From positions 1 to 64,000 of the forward strand of contig CAWFOP010000009.1 in the NCBI GenBank assembly GCA_963817465.1: DNA of 64,000 bases. The letters run 5' to 3'. The position numbers and the translations under genes were made by a program. Under the pieces are notes generated by a model. The model was not told where the DNA came from. It saw only the letters and a program-made list of their open reading frames with translations, and searched no databases. This document shows positions 16,585 to 25,938 of this stretch, in pieces (position 1 is the first letter of the stretch; each line of letters starts with the position of its first letter). This DNA is from CAMPKL01 sp963817465. Lineage in GTDB: Bacteria > Acidobacteriota > Terriglobia > Bryobacterales > UBA6623.

Positions 16585-17835
16585 CTATATGGCTTGTTCC
16601 GCGGCGGCGGTCTGAAGAGCCGTCGCGGGCTTTTGGAATTGAGGCAGGCGCAGCATCAACAGGGTCGAAGTTGAGATGGCGACGGCCAGCGCCGCGATGG
16701 TAAGGCGATAGTCGCCGAAACGATCGTAGCCCAGACCCATCAGTGCGGGACCAAGGGCGCCCGCCACCGCATAGACCGCGAATACGTACCCAAACAGCTC
16801 GGTGAACGATCGCAAGCCGAAGTAGCGGCTGATGAGGTAGGGCATGGCGTCGGCCTCGGCCCCCATGGAGAGACCGATCAAAGCGGCTGAGGAAAGAGCC
16901 GTAGTCTCGGTGACCGGCAGGAGCAAGACGAGTGTTCCCGCGACCGCGGCGGCGAAGAACGACGCCGTGACGCGAGGCGCGAAAAAGCGATCGAGCAGCC
17001 AACCGGTCGCCAGGCGTCCCGCCATCGTAAAGCCGCCCAGAACGGACGCTGCGACAGCCGCTTGCTGTCCGCTGAGTCCGCGGTCCGAGAGCAGCGGCGC
17101 GAGATGCGCGACGCAGCCGTTGAGAGAGATCGATTGCAGGAAGAAGCAGGCGGCGATGATCCAGAACGGCCCGGTGCGGAGGGCCTGCTTGGCAGTCATG
17201 CCGTCGGCGGGAGAATCCTCGATCGACGAAGCTTGCGCCGCGGGGCCGCGGCGCAGAAACACGGCCGGCAACGGTACGGCCACGCAGAACATGATCGCTC
17301 CCAGAACAAGGTAGGTGTTGCGCCAGCCGCGGAGATCGATCAGGTATTGCGCCAGCGGCGGCATCACCACGATGCCCGCGCCGACGCCGGTCATCATCAC
17401 CGACAAGGCGATGCCGCGGCGGCGGTCGAACCATTCCGCGACGGCGCGCGAATACGGCAATTGCGTCGCGCCGTTGCCGACGAGCCCAATGACGAAATAG
17501 ACGCCGTAGAGGTGCGCCAGCGAGCCGGTGAGCTTCGACAGCGACGCATAGGCGGCGGCATAGACGGTCGCGCAGGTCAAGATGACGGGGCGCGGGCCGA
17601 GACGATCGGTCAGCCGTCCAATCAGTGGGGATGTCAGGCTGACGGTGAGCGCGGCGACCGAGAACGCGATCGAGATCTCTCCGCGCGACCAGCCGAATTC
17701 CTCCGTAAGAGGAAGGAGGAAGACGCCGAACGTGAAGACGATGACGGGGCCAAAGCTGACCGAGACGGCGAGGGAAGCCACGGCGGTCAGCAGCCAGCCG
17801 TAGCTGGAGCTTTGGGTTGAGTCTCGCCGAGTCAA
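16585..17835 (-). CDS. MFS transporter
   Basis: 416 residues from the TTG at 17835. The open frame runs on to 18138, but that part lacks hydrophobic character and overlaps the Nif3-like gene on the other strand. Twelve hydrophobic segments are visible, starting SYGWLLTAVASLAVSVSFGP. The MFS signature appears in PLIGRLTDRLGPRPVILTCA, and the second half repeats it in MAGRLATGWLLDRF. The pattern resembles oxalate/formate-antiporter-like and monocarboxylate MFS carriers. The chosen start lies inside an element shared with 655-682, and TATACT seven bases before it would give a nearly leaderless mRNA. Converges with the permease gene, 17 bases apart. Confidence 0.82.
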   Translation of the reverse strand: MTRRDSTQSSSYGWLLTAVASLAVSVSFGPVIVFTFGVFLLPLTEEFGWSRGEISIAFSVAALTVSLTSPLIGRLTDRLGPRPVILTCATVYAAAYASLSKLTGSLAHLYGVYFVIGLVGNGATQLPYSRAVAEWFDRRRGIALSVMMTGVGAGIVVMPPLAQYLIDLRGWRNTYLVLGAIMFCVAVPLPAVFLRRGPAAQASSIEDSPADGMTAKQALRTGPFWIIAACFFLQSISLNGCVAHLAPLLSDRGLSGQQAAVAASVLGGFTMAGRLATGWLLDRFFAPRVTASFFAAAVAGTLVLLLPVTETTALSSAALIGLSMGAEADAMPYLISRYFGLRSFTELFGYVFAVYAVAGALGPALMGLGYDRFGDYRLTIAALAVAISTSTLLMLRLPQFQKPATALQTAAAEQAI

Positions 17836-17851
17836 GTTCGCCAGTATAGGA
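17825..17851. promoter_or_regulatory. promoter-like element, copy 2 (shared with 655-682)
   Basis: Minus strand: TCCTATACTGGCGAACTTGA followed by CTCGGCG, matching copy 1 at all but four positions. TATACT fits a -10 box, and TTGTTC 18 bases upstream fits a -35, so this is probably the promoter of the MFS gene. Confidence 0.45.
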
Positions 17852-17925
17852 ACCCGGAGCAACGGGAACAATAGTTCGAAGACACTAGGCGGGGCGGCCT
17901 TGCGTGATAGAATCGCGGCCCATGA

Positions 17926-18806
17926 ATGATCAACCGACGCTTCTCTCGCCGCGCGGCGCTGCTTGGCAGTGGGAGGTGCCGCTCTCAGCGCTTCGCGAGC
18001 CCGCGGGGCCGGCCTCACCGCGGGCGAAGTGATCGAGCGCATCAAGGCTAATGTCGGCGTGCCCTGGGCCGACGAGACAGTCGACAAGATTATCGCCGGG
18101 TCCGCCGCGACGCCGCTTCGCGGTATCGCGACGACCATGATGTCAACCTTTGACGTGATCCAACGGGCGGCGGCCGCCGAGAAGAATTTCGTCGTGACGC
18201 ATGAGCCGACGTTCTACACGCACCTCGATCAGTTCGACGGCTTGAGCGATCTCGAGGTTTATCAAGCGCAAGGCCGACTTCATCAAGCGCAACGATATCG
18301 TCGTGTTTCGCTTTCACGACCATTGGCACCGGCGGCGTCCGGACGGAATCGCGACGGGGATGGCGCGCGAGCTGGGTTGGGAGGAGTACGCCGAGTCGGA
18401 GAATCCGCGAGTGTTTTCGCTGCCCGAGACGACGTTGGGCGAGCTGGCGAGCGAGCTCCAAAGCAAGCTCGGGGCACAGACGTTGCGCGTGGTCGGTGAC
18501 CCGAAGCTGGCGATCAAGCGCGTGCGCGCGAACTGGGGTTACGCCGGCCTGACGCCGGGCGTGAAGTTCCTCGACGACCCGGAAGTCGACGCGCTGGTTT
18601 GCGGCGAGGCGCGCGAGTGGGAGCTTGTCGAGTTCGCTCAGGATGCCGTCGCCGCGGGCGAAAAGAAGGGTCTGATCCTGATCGGGCATGTCGCATCCGA
18701 GCAGGCGGGGATGAAGTACTGCGCGGAATGGCTGCGGGGGTTCGTCAGCGAAGTGCCAATCCAGTTCGTGCCGGCCGCGGAACCGATGTGGCGCCCGGAG
18801 ATTTGA
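17926..18806 (+). pseudogene. Nif3-like dinuclear-metal protein, exported, broken by two frameshifts
   Basis: The pieces join into one protein of about 293 residues: Tat-type start INRRFSRRAALLGSG (from the ATG at 17926), then GAALSASRARGAGLTAGEVI in the next frame, then RFHDHWHRRRPDGIATGMAR to the stop at 18806. Break 1 is near 17972 (GGG where GG restores the frame); break 2 is near 18268 (one extra C). The Nif3-like features are the metal ligands FVVTHEPTFYTH and FRFHDHWH and the C-terminal IGHVASEQAGMKYCAEWL. Nif3-family proteins bind two metals; function is unclear. Whether the breaks are real or read errors cannot be told from one sequence. Confidence 0.75.
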
Positions 18807-18854
18807 GTTAGGCGTCTCTGGTCATGCTTACGAGCCTCTCCGAGCTACTCGCGT

Positions 18855-18883
18855 TTGGACGCGTGACGTCTAACGTCTATAAT
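18855..18883 (+). promoter_or_regulatory. higBA promoter with tandem operator half-sites
   Basis: TTGGAC (18855-18860), a 17-base spacer and TATAAT (18878-18883): a near-consensus housekeeping promoter 15 bases before the higB ATG. Two direct copies of ACGTCTA (18866-18872 and 18873-18879) sit between and over the -10 box, the expected place for HigA autorepression. Confidence 0.75.
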
Positions 18884-18897
18884 GAAGTGAGTCGTGG

Positions 18898-19182
18898 ATG
18901 ATTCTCAGTTACCGCGACAAGGACACGGAACGGCTCGCGAGAGGAGAGACGGTTCGGAAATGGACAGGCTTTCGAAGACAGGCTGAAAAGCGCCTGCGGA
19001 TCTTGGACGCAGCGACCAGTCTTGGAGACCTCGCTGCTTTAAACTCCAACCGCCTGGAAGCCCTCAAGGGAAACCGCTCGGGCGAGCACTCAGTACGCGT
19101 GAACGATCAGTGGAGGATTTGCTTCGAGTGGCCCGGCGGCGCGCCCGGACCGTCGAAGGTCGAGATAGTCGACTATCACTAG
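18898..19182 (+). CDS. higB: HigB-type toxin (RelE/ParE superfamily)
   Basis: 94 residues, typical for HigB/GraT. It has the family layout: a short first strand, two helices with basic residues (KWTGFRRQAEKRLRILDA), the turn LAALNSNRLEALKGNRSGEH, and the C-terminal strands SVRVNDQWRICFEWPGG. Family members cut mRNA on the ribosome. Toxin comes before antitoxin, as is usual for higBA, with 19 bases between them. The ribosome binding site is weak, whereas the antitoxin has a good one (GGAAGGAGAA). Confidence 0.9.
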   Translation: MILSYRDKDTERLARGETVRKWTGFRRQAEKRLRILDAATSLGDLAALNSNRLEALKGNRSGEHSVRVNDQWRICFEWPGGAPGPSKVEIVDYH

Positions 19183-19201
19183 CCGGAAGGAGAACGAAGT
19201 C

Positions 19202-19510
19202 ATGGCGCGAACACCCATTCACCCCGGCGAGGTTCTTGGCGATGAGCTCAAGGAGATCGGCATGTCCCCCAAGCAACTGGCGGACGCCATCAACGTGCCG
19301 CCGAACCGGCTCTACCAGATTCTGGCCGGCAACCGAAATCTGACGGCGGACACGGCGCTGCGTCTGAGTCGCTACCTTGGAACCTCGGCCGACTTCTGGA
19401 TGAACCTGCAAACGGCGTTTGAACTCGATGTGGCCCGGCGCCGGATCGGCCGGGAGATCAAGCGCATCCCGCAGCGAACAGTCGCGAGCGAAACGGTCGC
19501 GGCATCCTGA
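19202..19510 (+). CDS. higA: HigA-type antitoxin, XRE family
   Basis: 102 residues. The start RTPIHPGEVLGDELKEIGMS is the family signature. The helix-turn-helix is SPKQLADAINVPPNRLYQIL, and LSRYLGTSADFWMNLQ is the conserved end of the domain. It neutralises HigB and represses the shared promoter through its HTH. The C-terminal tail (about 15 residues) is variable in the family. Confidence 0.92.
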   Translation: MARTPIHPGEVLGDELKEIGMSPKQLADAINVPPNRLYQILAGNRNLTADTALRLSRYLGTSADFWMNLQTAFELDVARRRIGREIKRIPQRTVASETVAAS

Positions 19511-19567
19511 GTTCTGGGGACCTTCCACGTAGGAACAGGCCCCGAGGGTATGGGCCGTTAGAAGGTG

Positions 19568-22113
19568 CTACTCGCGGGTGATGAATTCGTCGAGGTTCAT
19601 CAGGCCGCGGGCCACGCCGGTCCAAGCCGCCAAGGTGAGCTGATCTTGGTCGGGCGGCGCCAGCGGAGCCGCTTTGGCCGCCGCTTCCTTGTCGCCTTCG
19701 AAGATGCCTTTTTGGCGCTCGAAGTACGTGGCGAGGCGATCACGCTCGGCGCCGGTCGGCTTGCGGCCCAGCGCCAGGCGGAAAATTCTTTCCAGGCGCT
19801 CGTCGAACGTCTTCCGCTCGGTCGCGACGCGCAGGGCCAGGGCTTGCGCAGCCTCGAAGAAGACCGGGTCGTTGAGCAGGTTGAGCGCTTGGATCGGCGT
19901 GTCGGTGCGCTCGCGCGTGACGACCGCGGTCAGCGTGTCGGGCGCGTCGAAGTTGATCAGCATCGGGTAAGGCGAGGTGCGTCGAATGAAGATGTACATG
20001 CCGCGGCGGTAGCGATCAGGGCCTTTGTCTTCGGGCCAAACCTTGGCGGAGTAGCTGAGGGCGGCGATGCCTTCGGGCTGCGGCGGGTGGACGCTCTTGC
20101 CGCCGACCTTGTCGTAAAGCAGGCCGCTGACGGCGAGAGCGTCGTCGCGCACCAGCTCGGCGGGCAGGCGGAGCCGGTTCTGGCGCGCGAGCCAGGTGTT
20201 GGTCGGGTCGCGTTCGCTGAGCTCAGGGCCGGACTTCGGACGCTTGGCGATAGGTCGCCGATGTGACGATGAGACGGACTATCGCCTTCTGGCTCCAGCC
20301 GCTTTCCATGAACTGCGACGCCAGCCAGTCGAGCAGCTCGGGATGCGTCGGCTTGGCGCCTTGCGTACCGAAATCGTTAGCGGACTTGACAATCCCCTGG
20401 CCGAAAACCTCTTGCCACATGCGGTTGACGGTTACCCGCGCGGTGAGCGGGTTGTTCTTTGCGACGAGCCAGCGGGCGAAAGCGAGGCGGACGGGCTGAG
20501 CCTTGGGCTCGAAGGGCTGAAGGACGGCGGGCGTGGCGGGCTGCACTTCGAGGCCGGGGGCGCGCCAGTTGCCCCGCAGGGCGATGTGCGCCGTCTGCGG
20601 GTTGTCGCGTTCAACCATCGTGTAGGCCATGGTGCGGTCGGCGAGGTACTCGTCCTTGAGGGCCTCCACTTCGGTATCCGCCTGCTTGAGAAGCGCCGCG
20701 GTCGCCTCTTCCTTGTCGAACTCAGGGCCGATGCGCGAGAGGAACCAGTCGATGCGATGGTCGAGCTCGATTTGGCTCAAGCCTTCGTCGGGCGTGCGCA
20801 TGAGCCAGTCGGCGCGGTCATTGGCGGCGCGCCATTCGGTGAGATTGAAATCCCAGTCGGTGTTGACGCCGGGTTTGTCCATCGCGCTGACGATCTTCTC
20901 GCGCCATTGCTGATACAGCGGCCGGACGCCGTACCTGGCGAGGATCTGCTCGCGGGCGCGGCGGTATTCGGCGTAGTTGCGCTCGAAGGCCGCCCGGTCG
21001 GCGGGTTCGGGTGCGTCGATGTCTTTCTCGACGGCGTTATTGAAAAGCGCGAAGAACTGATAGAACTCCTGCTGCGAGATGGGGTCGAACTTATGGTCGT
21101 GGCATTGGGCGCAGCCGACGGTAAGCCCGAGCCAGACGGTCCCGATCGTCGAGATACGGTCGATGGTTTCTTCGAAGCGCTTCTCTTCGATCTTGACGCC
21201 CGCTTCGCGGTTCTTGATGCCGTTCCGCAGGAAGCCCGTGGCGACGCGCTGTTCGAGAGTCGCGTGCGGGCAGCTCGTCGCCCGCGATTTGGTCGATGGT
21301 GAACTCATCGAACGGCATGTCGGCGTTGAGCGCATCGATCACCCAGTCGCGCCAGCGCCAAGCGTGGTCGCGCAGGGGATCGCGTTCGTAGCCCTCGGAG
21401 TCGGCGTAGCGCGCAGCGTCGAGCCACGGGATGGCTTGACGTTCGCCGTAGTGCGGCGAGCGCATCAGCTCGTCGACCACCTTTTCGTAGGCGTCGGGAC
21501 TCTTGTCGGCCAGGAACTTGTCGATCTGTTCGGGAGTCGGCGGCAGGCCAGTCAGATCGAACGAAACTCGGCGGATGAGGGTGACCTTGTCGGCCTCGGG
21601 CGCGGGCTGGACGCCTTCCGACTCGAGCTTGGCGAGGACGAAGCGGTCGATCGGGTTGTGCACCCAGTCGACGTTCTTGACTTGCGGCGGCTCGGGATTG
21701 GAGACCGGTTGGAACGACCAGTGACCGACCTTCTGCTCCTGGGTGGGCTTGGCCGAGGCGGGACGCTCTGGCCAGACGGCCCCCGCGTCGATCCAGGCCG
21801 CGACCTTGCCGACCTGCTCGTCGCTGAGCTTGGCGCCGACCGGCGGCATCTTGAAGCCTTCTTTGTCGCTCGTCAGACGCTCGATGATCGCGCTGGCGGC
21901 AGCGTGGCCGGGGACGATGACGGGGCCGGAATAGCCGCCCTTGAACGCGGCGGTCTTGTCATCGAGCCGCAGCCCGCTCATCTGCTGCGAGCCGCCGTGG
22001 CACATATAGCAGCGCTCGTGGAAGATGGGCTCGACGTCAGCGGCGAAATCGGCGGCGAAGGCCGACGCCACGAGCGCCAGCGACGCCAAAACGAGGCGAA
22101 GGGTCATCGGCAA
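19568..22113 (-). pseudogene. PSCyt1-DUF1549-DUF1553 protein, in three frames
   Basis: Reading from 22113, the protein has a signal peptide (TLRLVLASLALVASAFAAD), a planctomycete cytochrome c motif (FHERCYMCHGGSQQMSG), DUF1549 (DWVHNPIDRFVLAKLE; later CAQCHDHKFDPISQQEFYQF) and DUF1553 (NRMWQEVFGQGIVKSANDFG to the end at 19568). About 848 residues in total. The frame is lost near 21268 (CCC where CC fits) and near 20238 (CC where C fits); residues on both sides match the family without a gap. These proteins are periplasmic, heme-binding, and usually sit in an operon with a DUF1501 protein, which is absent: higBA lies there instead. Confidence 0.8.
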
Positions 22114-22138
22114 TCATTATAGGCGGCGCGCGCCGCGC

Positions 22139-22840
22139 CTAAAACAGGCGCTGCAGATCGGTGAATCGCTCGACGATGTGAAACCGCGGGGAAGGCTTGG
22201 GCAAGTCGGCGATCTCGAGCGACCAGGTGTTCTCGTGAGGAACCAGGACAGCCCGCAGACCGGCTTCGAGGGCGGGGCGGATGTCGGATTTGGGGCTGTT
22301 TCCGATCATCCAGGTCTCGTCGAGAGGCAGGCTCCGGCGGCGGACGATTTCGCGGTAGGCGTCGGCGTCCTTTTCGCGCACGACTTGAACGCCGTGGAAG
22401 TAGTCGCCTAGGGCCGAGCGCTCGAACTTAAGGAGCTGCTCCTCGCTGTGACCCTTGGTAAAGAGCATGAGGCGGTGTCGAGAGGTGAGGTAGGCGAGGG
22501 TCTCGCGAACGCCGGCTAGCAACTCGATGGGGCGATCCATGATGCGGTGCGCAATAGCGCTGACCTGCTCCAGATCGCCCGGAGTGTAGTGGCGCTCGGC
22601 AAGGTGCTCGAAGCACTGGCAAAGGTTGCGGCCGAAACTCCGGGAACCGTAGCCGTGGGCGCGCGTGTTCTCGAGCTCGATCGAGTCGAGGACTTCACGG
22701 ACTTCCGAGGGCGTCAAGCGCGAATGGTCCAGGAAATCGACGAACTCATCGAAGGCGCGCTCGAAGTAGACGTTGTTCTCCCAGAGCGTGTCGTCGGCGT
22801 CGATCAGAAGGAACTGCGAATCCGTGATGCGGGGAACCAT
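22139..22840 (-). CDS. HAD superfamily hydrolase
   Basis: 233 residues. Motif I is LLIDADDTLWENN (nucleophile and acid Asp), motif II is LMLFTKGHSEEQ, the motif III lysine is in REKDADAYREI, and motif IV is WMIGNSPKSDIRPALEAG. The helical cap after motif I and the size fit the HAD-IA group (YjjG/PGP-like). Substrate unknown: a small phosphate ester is expected. 25 bases downstream of it begins the PSCyt1 gene, in the same direction. Confidence 0.85.
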   Translation of the reverse strand: MVPRITDSQFLLIDADDTLWENNVYFERAFDEFVDFLDHSRLTPSEVREVLDSIELENTRAHGYGSRSFGRNLCQCFEHLAERHYTPGDLEQVSAIAHRIMDRPIELLAGVRETLAYLTSRHRLMLFTKGHSEEQLLKFERSALGDYFHGVQVVREKDADAYREIVRRRSLPLDETWMIGNSPKSDIRPALEAGLRAVLVPHENTWSLEIADLPKPSPRFHIVERFTDLQRLF

Positions 22841-22880
22841 GGCGACGGATTCTCATTGTCGCCCGGGTCGGCGCTTCGGG

Positions 22881-23696
22881 TTAATCCAGTTCCATCACGG
22901 CCCGCCTGGTCGATTGCAGAGACTCTTCGAGAGACTTGCGCGGCAGCTTGCCGACGACAGGCTTGATGATCCAGCCCAGACCGGTCGGAATGTCGCGGCT
23001 CAGTGAGAGCGAGCGACACTCGGCGAACACGCCCCCGGCGGCCTGTTCGAGGCGCCAGTACAGGTTCATGCGCCACAGGAAGCCGCCGCCTTCGCCGGGC
23101 GGCAGGAGCGTTTCGTCGGGTTCGCCCGCGTTCTTGACCTGCTGGATCTTCAACGTCTTGGAGTTGACGAGATAGCGCTTGGAGTCGAGCTCCTCATAGC
23201 GAACCCGATGCCAGGTGTCGAGGACGACCGTCAACGTCGATTTCTTGAGCAGACGTTGGTAGACGTTGAACACGGCCGGCTGCCGGCTCTCCACTTTGCT
23301 GCGAATGACTTGCGGGTAGATTTTCGGGTAGTCGGCGTAGTCCTGGAAGACGGCAACGAATTGACGGATCGTTGCGCCGGGAACGTACATGGCCGCGACC
23401 CAGTCGTGGATGAGGCCGTCGGGAACGTCATCTTCCTCCAACCGCTCGATCGAGATTTCGCCTTTCAGGGTTTGGTCGCGAAGATTAGGGTGCTCTTGGA
23501 GCCAGAGGTAGCTCAGGGAGCCGTCGTTGCGCTTGGCGAGCGAGGCTTCGGCGCTTCGCTCGTATTTCTCAAAGGCCCGGACGGTTTCCGGCTTGAGCGT
23601 CGTCGAAAATTGGGCGTGCAGCGGCGCGGCAAGCAGAGCGCCGGCCACAAGCGCACCCAGCACATGAAGACAAGGTCTGAAGGATTCGCCGCGCAT
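22881..23696 (-). CDS. exported START/SRPBCC-like protein, hypothetical
   Basis: 271 residues with a signal peptide (CLHVLGALVAGALLAAPLHA). The body shows FVAVFQDYADYPKIYPQVIR and WRLEQAAGGVFAECRSLSLS followed by GLGWIIKPVVGKLPRKSLEE. This is the start and end pattern of START-like polyketide-cyclase/lipid-transfer folds, which hold a hydrophobic ligand. No catalytic residues are evident. Similar exported proteins are common in Acidobacteriota and uncharacterised. Confidence 0.6.
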   Translation of the reverse strand: MRGESFRPCLHVLGALVAGALLAAPLHAQFSTTLKPETVRAFEKYERSAEASLAKRNDGSLSYLWLQEHPNLRDQTLKGEISIERLEEDDVPDGLIHDWVAAMYVPGATIRQFVAVFQDYADYPKIYPQVIRSKVESRQPAVFNVYQRLLKKSTLTVVLDTWHRVRYEELDSKRYLVNSKTLKIQQVKNAGEPDETLLPPGEGGGFLWRMNLYWRLEQAAGGVFAECRSLSLSRDIPTGLGWIIKPVVGKLPRKSLEESLQSTRRAVMELD

Positions 23697-23765
23697 TAGG
23701 CTCGAATTCTGATTCTATCGAGCGCACCCGGTTGCGCGGCGGGCGAAGAAGATCCCGCGCGCCCC

Positions 23766-24101
23766 CTAGTCGAGGCCACCGCCGGGCGGGCGGTATTTAG
23801 CGTCGGCCATCTTGGCGATGGCTTGGTCGAATTCGTCGATGCTGAGCAACGAAACGGTTTTGACAACGGTCAAACCGGTCACCGCCGCCATCAGCGAAAC
23901 GGTCGCCGCCGTGACGTTGTCGGGAAGGTCGACGATGAGAGCAACGTCGTAGTCGCCGAAGGCGAAATACATGGCCTCGACCTTGCCGCCGAGGCTTTTG
24001 ACGGCCGCCTTGACATCGCGCTGACGTCTAGCGGCGCCGTCGGCGGCGATGCCGTTCAGGCCTTCGTCGGTATAGGTAACTTCAAATAAATATTTGGGCA
24101 T
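23766..24101 (-). CDS. GYD domain protein
   Basis: 111 residues. GYD-family features: YLFEVTYTDEGLNGIAADGA at the start, then VKSLGGKVEAMYFAFGDYDV, where GDYD is the family's namesake motif. The fold is a small dimeric alpha-beta barrel. Function unknown; family members are annotated as sensory or ligand-binding. Confidence 0.85.
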   Translation of the reverse strand: MPKYLFEVTYTDEGLNGIAADGAARRQRDVKAAVKSLGGKVEAMYFAFGDYDVALIVDLPDNVTAATVSLMAAVTGLTVVKTVSLLSIDEFDQAIAKMADAKYRPPGGGLD

Positions 24102-24238
24102 TGCGGGCTTTCCTCTGGATTCGAGCCGTCGAAGGACGGCTGAGCCAGCATACTAAAAAGTAGCCGTTCGCCCAAAGTTGCTTCGCTTGGGCCGTTCTGA
24201 TACCGTCCGTCCAAGTCCGCATCGTAGGAAAGATTGTT

Positions 24239-25072
24239 GTGAACGCAAGTGAATGGGCGTCTTTCGTGAGCCGCACGGTCGAAGCGCAGATCGCGCGGCT
24301 GATCGCGCTGGGACCGAACATCGCCGCGGCTTTGCTGATCGTCCTGATCGGCTGGTTGCTGGCGAGCGTGGCGCGCAGCTTGGTGAGGCGACTCGCTGTC
24401 GCCGCGGTGCGCCGACTCTCGGAGCGCGCCATTCTGCAGCGCGGGCTCGAGCAGGGCGGCATGCACTCGGCGATCCCGACGGCGGTCGGCATTGCGGTGT
24501 TCTGGAGCGTGATGCTGCTCTTCGTCGCGGGCGCGGTCGAGCAGCTCGGCATCCCGGCCGTTTCGAACTTGCTCAGCGACGCCGCCTACTATTTGCCGCG
24601 CTTGTTGGTGGGTTTGTTGATCGTGGTGGCGGGGCTGGTGTGCGGCAGCATCTCCTCGCATTGGGCCACGGCCACTCTGGCCCCGATGGGCGTGGCGCAG
24701 TCGCATGCGTTGGGCCGCGTCCTGCAAATCGTCGTGGTGGCGATCGCGCTGGTTGTGGCGGCTGATCAGATCGGCATCGAGAGCACGTTCCTGATGCTGG
24801 CGTTGGGAATTGCGTTGTCGGTGACGTTGGGAGGGGCGGCGCTGGCGTTCGCAATCGGCTGCGGGCCGATCGTCGGCAACGTGGTAGCCGCGCACTATGT
24901 CGCCAAGCGTCTGTCGAAAGGACAGCGGGCGACGATTGACGGCAAGACCGGCTCGGTGGAAGAGATCACGGCCACGTTCGTGGTGCTCAAGAACGCCGAG
25001 GGCGAGACGCTTGTCCCCGCGCGACGATTCATGGACCAGACCTCGGAGATTCGGCCCGAGGGTTCGCCGTGA
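24239..25072 (+). CDS. MscS-like mechanosensitive channel protein
   Basis: 277 residues from a GTG. There are about five membrane helices, with the conserved TM-helix repeat ALGPNIAAALLIVLIGWLLA and again AAYYLPRLLVGLLIVVAGLV. A glycine-rich pore-like helix (LGGAALAFAIGCGPIVGNVV) is followed by the first beta segment of an MscS domain (GQRATIDGKTGSVEEITATF). The C-terminal alpha/beta vestibule of full MscS is missing, so it is a short form. It begins a same-direction run with two MgtE-N-like proteins and a CNNM transporter, overlapping the next gene by GTGA. Confidence 0.75.
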   Translation: MNASEWASFVSRTVEAQIARLIALGPNIAAALLIVLIGWLLASVARSLVRRLAVAAVRRLSERAILQRGLEQGGMHSAIPTAVGIAVFWSVMLLFVAGAVEQLGIPAVSNLLSDAAYYLPRLLVGLLIVVAGLVCGSISSHWATATLAPMGVAQSHALGRVLQIVVVAIALVVAADQIGIESTFLMLALGIALSVTLGGAALAFAIGCGPIVGNVVAAHYVAKRLSKGQRATIDGKTGSVEEITATFVVLKNAEGETLVPARRFMDQTSEIRPEGSP

Positions 25073-25938
25073 GGGACCTGGAAGTCGCTTTGGTGCGGCG
25101 CTTCTTGCGCGAGCACCCCCTCGAGGCGGCGCGGTCGCTGGAGACGATTGCGGCCGAGGAGCGCGGCGCGCTGCTGGCGGATGAGCCGCCGGATCAGGCG
25201 GCGAAGGTGCTGCTGCGGCTCTGCCCGGCGGCAGCCGCCGAAGCGCTGCAGGCGATGGAGTTGCGCTCGGCGGTGGCCTTGATCTGCCGGCTGCCCGCTG
25301 CGCCGGCCGCGCAGCGCCTGATGCGGCTCTCATGGGCCGCCCAGGACGCCATGCTGCACGCCGTGCCCGAACCCTGGCGTGGGACGCTGTCCGGGGCGCT
25401 CTTCTTCTCGCGGAGCGGCGTCGGGGCATTGATGGAGCGGCAGCCGCCGGCCCTAGCGGATGATCTCACCGCGGCGGGCGCCGTTGTCGAGCTGCAACGC
25501 CGGCCGGCGCAGTTGGCGTTCGACGTCTTTGTCGTCGATCGCGGCGGCCGTCTGGTGGGCCGTACGACCTTGGCGGAGATCCATAAGGCGCCGGCGCTGC
25601 AGTCGCTCGGCGGGCTGCTGCACCCGAACCCGGAGCGCATATCGCTGCGCGCATCGGCCGATATGTTATTGAATGACTCGGTTTGGCAGCGGTACGACAC
25701 ATTGCCTGTAACGGATGAGTCGGGCTTGCTTGTCGGCAGCTTGTCGCATCGGCGGCTGCGGGCCGCGAAGGCGAAACAGGAGCACAGACCTGCGACGCTG
25801 GCGTCTCCGGTGGTTGAAGCGACCGAGTTGGTTTGGTCGGGCTATATGGCGACTCTCGACGTGATCACGGCGTTCGCCACGCAGCTTCGAACCGGCGATG
25901 TCGCGACGGCCTCGGCGACGGTGGACGATGTCTCGTAA
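25069..25938 (+). CDS. MgtE N-domain/CBS-like cytosolic protein
   Basis: 289 residues with no membrane segments. Residues about 15-140 are an alpha-superhelix of MgtE N-terminal type (LADEPPDQAAKVLLRLCPAA; LRSAVALICRLPAAPAAQRL). Residues about 150-240 are a CBS pair (FDVFVVDRGGRLVGRTTLAE; YDTLPVTDESGLLVGSLSHR). In MgtE these two domains sense cytosolic Mg2+ and gate the channel, but here the channel domain is absent. It is coupled by a 4-base overlap to the MscS-like gene and overlaps the next gene by 11 bases, so it may be a detached magnesium sensor for one of its neighbours (inference). Confidence 0.7.
   Translation: MRDLEVALVRRFLREHPLEAARSLETIAAEERGALLADEPPDQAAKVLLRLCPAAAAEALQAMELRSAVALICRLPAAPAAQRLMRLSWAAQDAMLHAVPEPWRGTLSGALFFSRSGVGALMERQPPALADDLTAAGAVVELQRRPAQLAFDVFVVDRGGRLVGRTTLAEIHKAPALQSLGGLLHPNPERISLRASADMLLNDSVWQRYDTLPVTDESGLLVGSLSHRRLRAAKAKQEHRPATLASPVVEATELVWSGYMATLDVITAFATQLRTGDVATASATVDDVS

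Noticed and set aside
17836..18138. N-terminal extension of the MFS transporter
   Set aside because: The extra 101 residues are not hydrophobic and overlap the Nif3-like gene; an element resembling a promoter lies between.
20196..21302. 368-codon open frame on the plus strand
   Set aside because: Antisense to the frame-broken PSCyt1 gene, whose three minus-strand segments rejoin into a known family.
24056..25429. 457-codon open frame on the minus strand
   Set aside because: Antisense to the MscS-like and MgtE-N-like genes; the product is Arg/Pro/Ala-rich and featureless, while the sense genes have clear domains and coupling overlaps.
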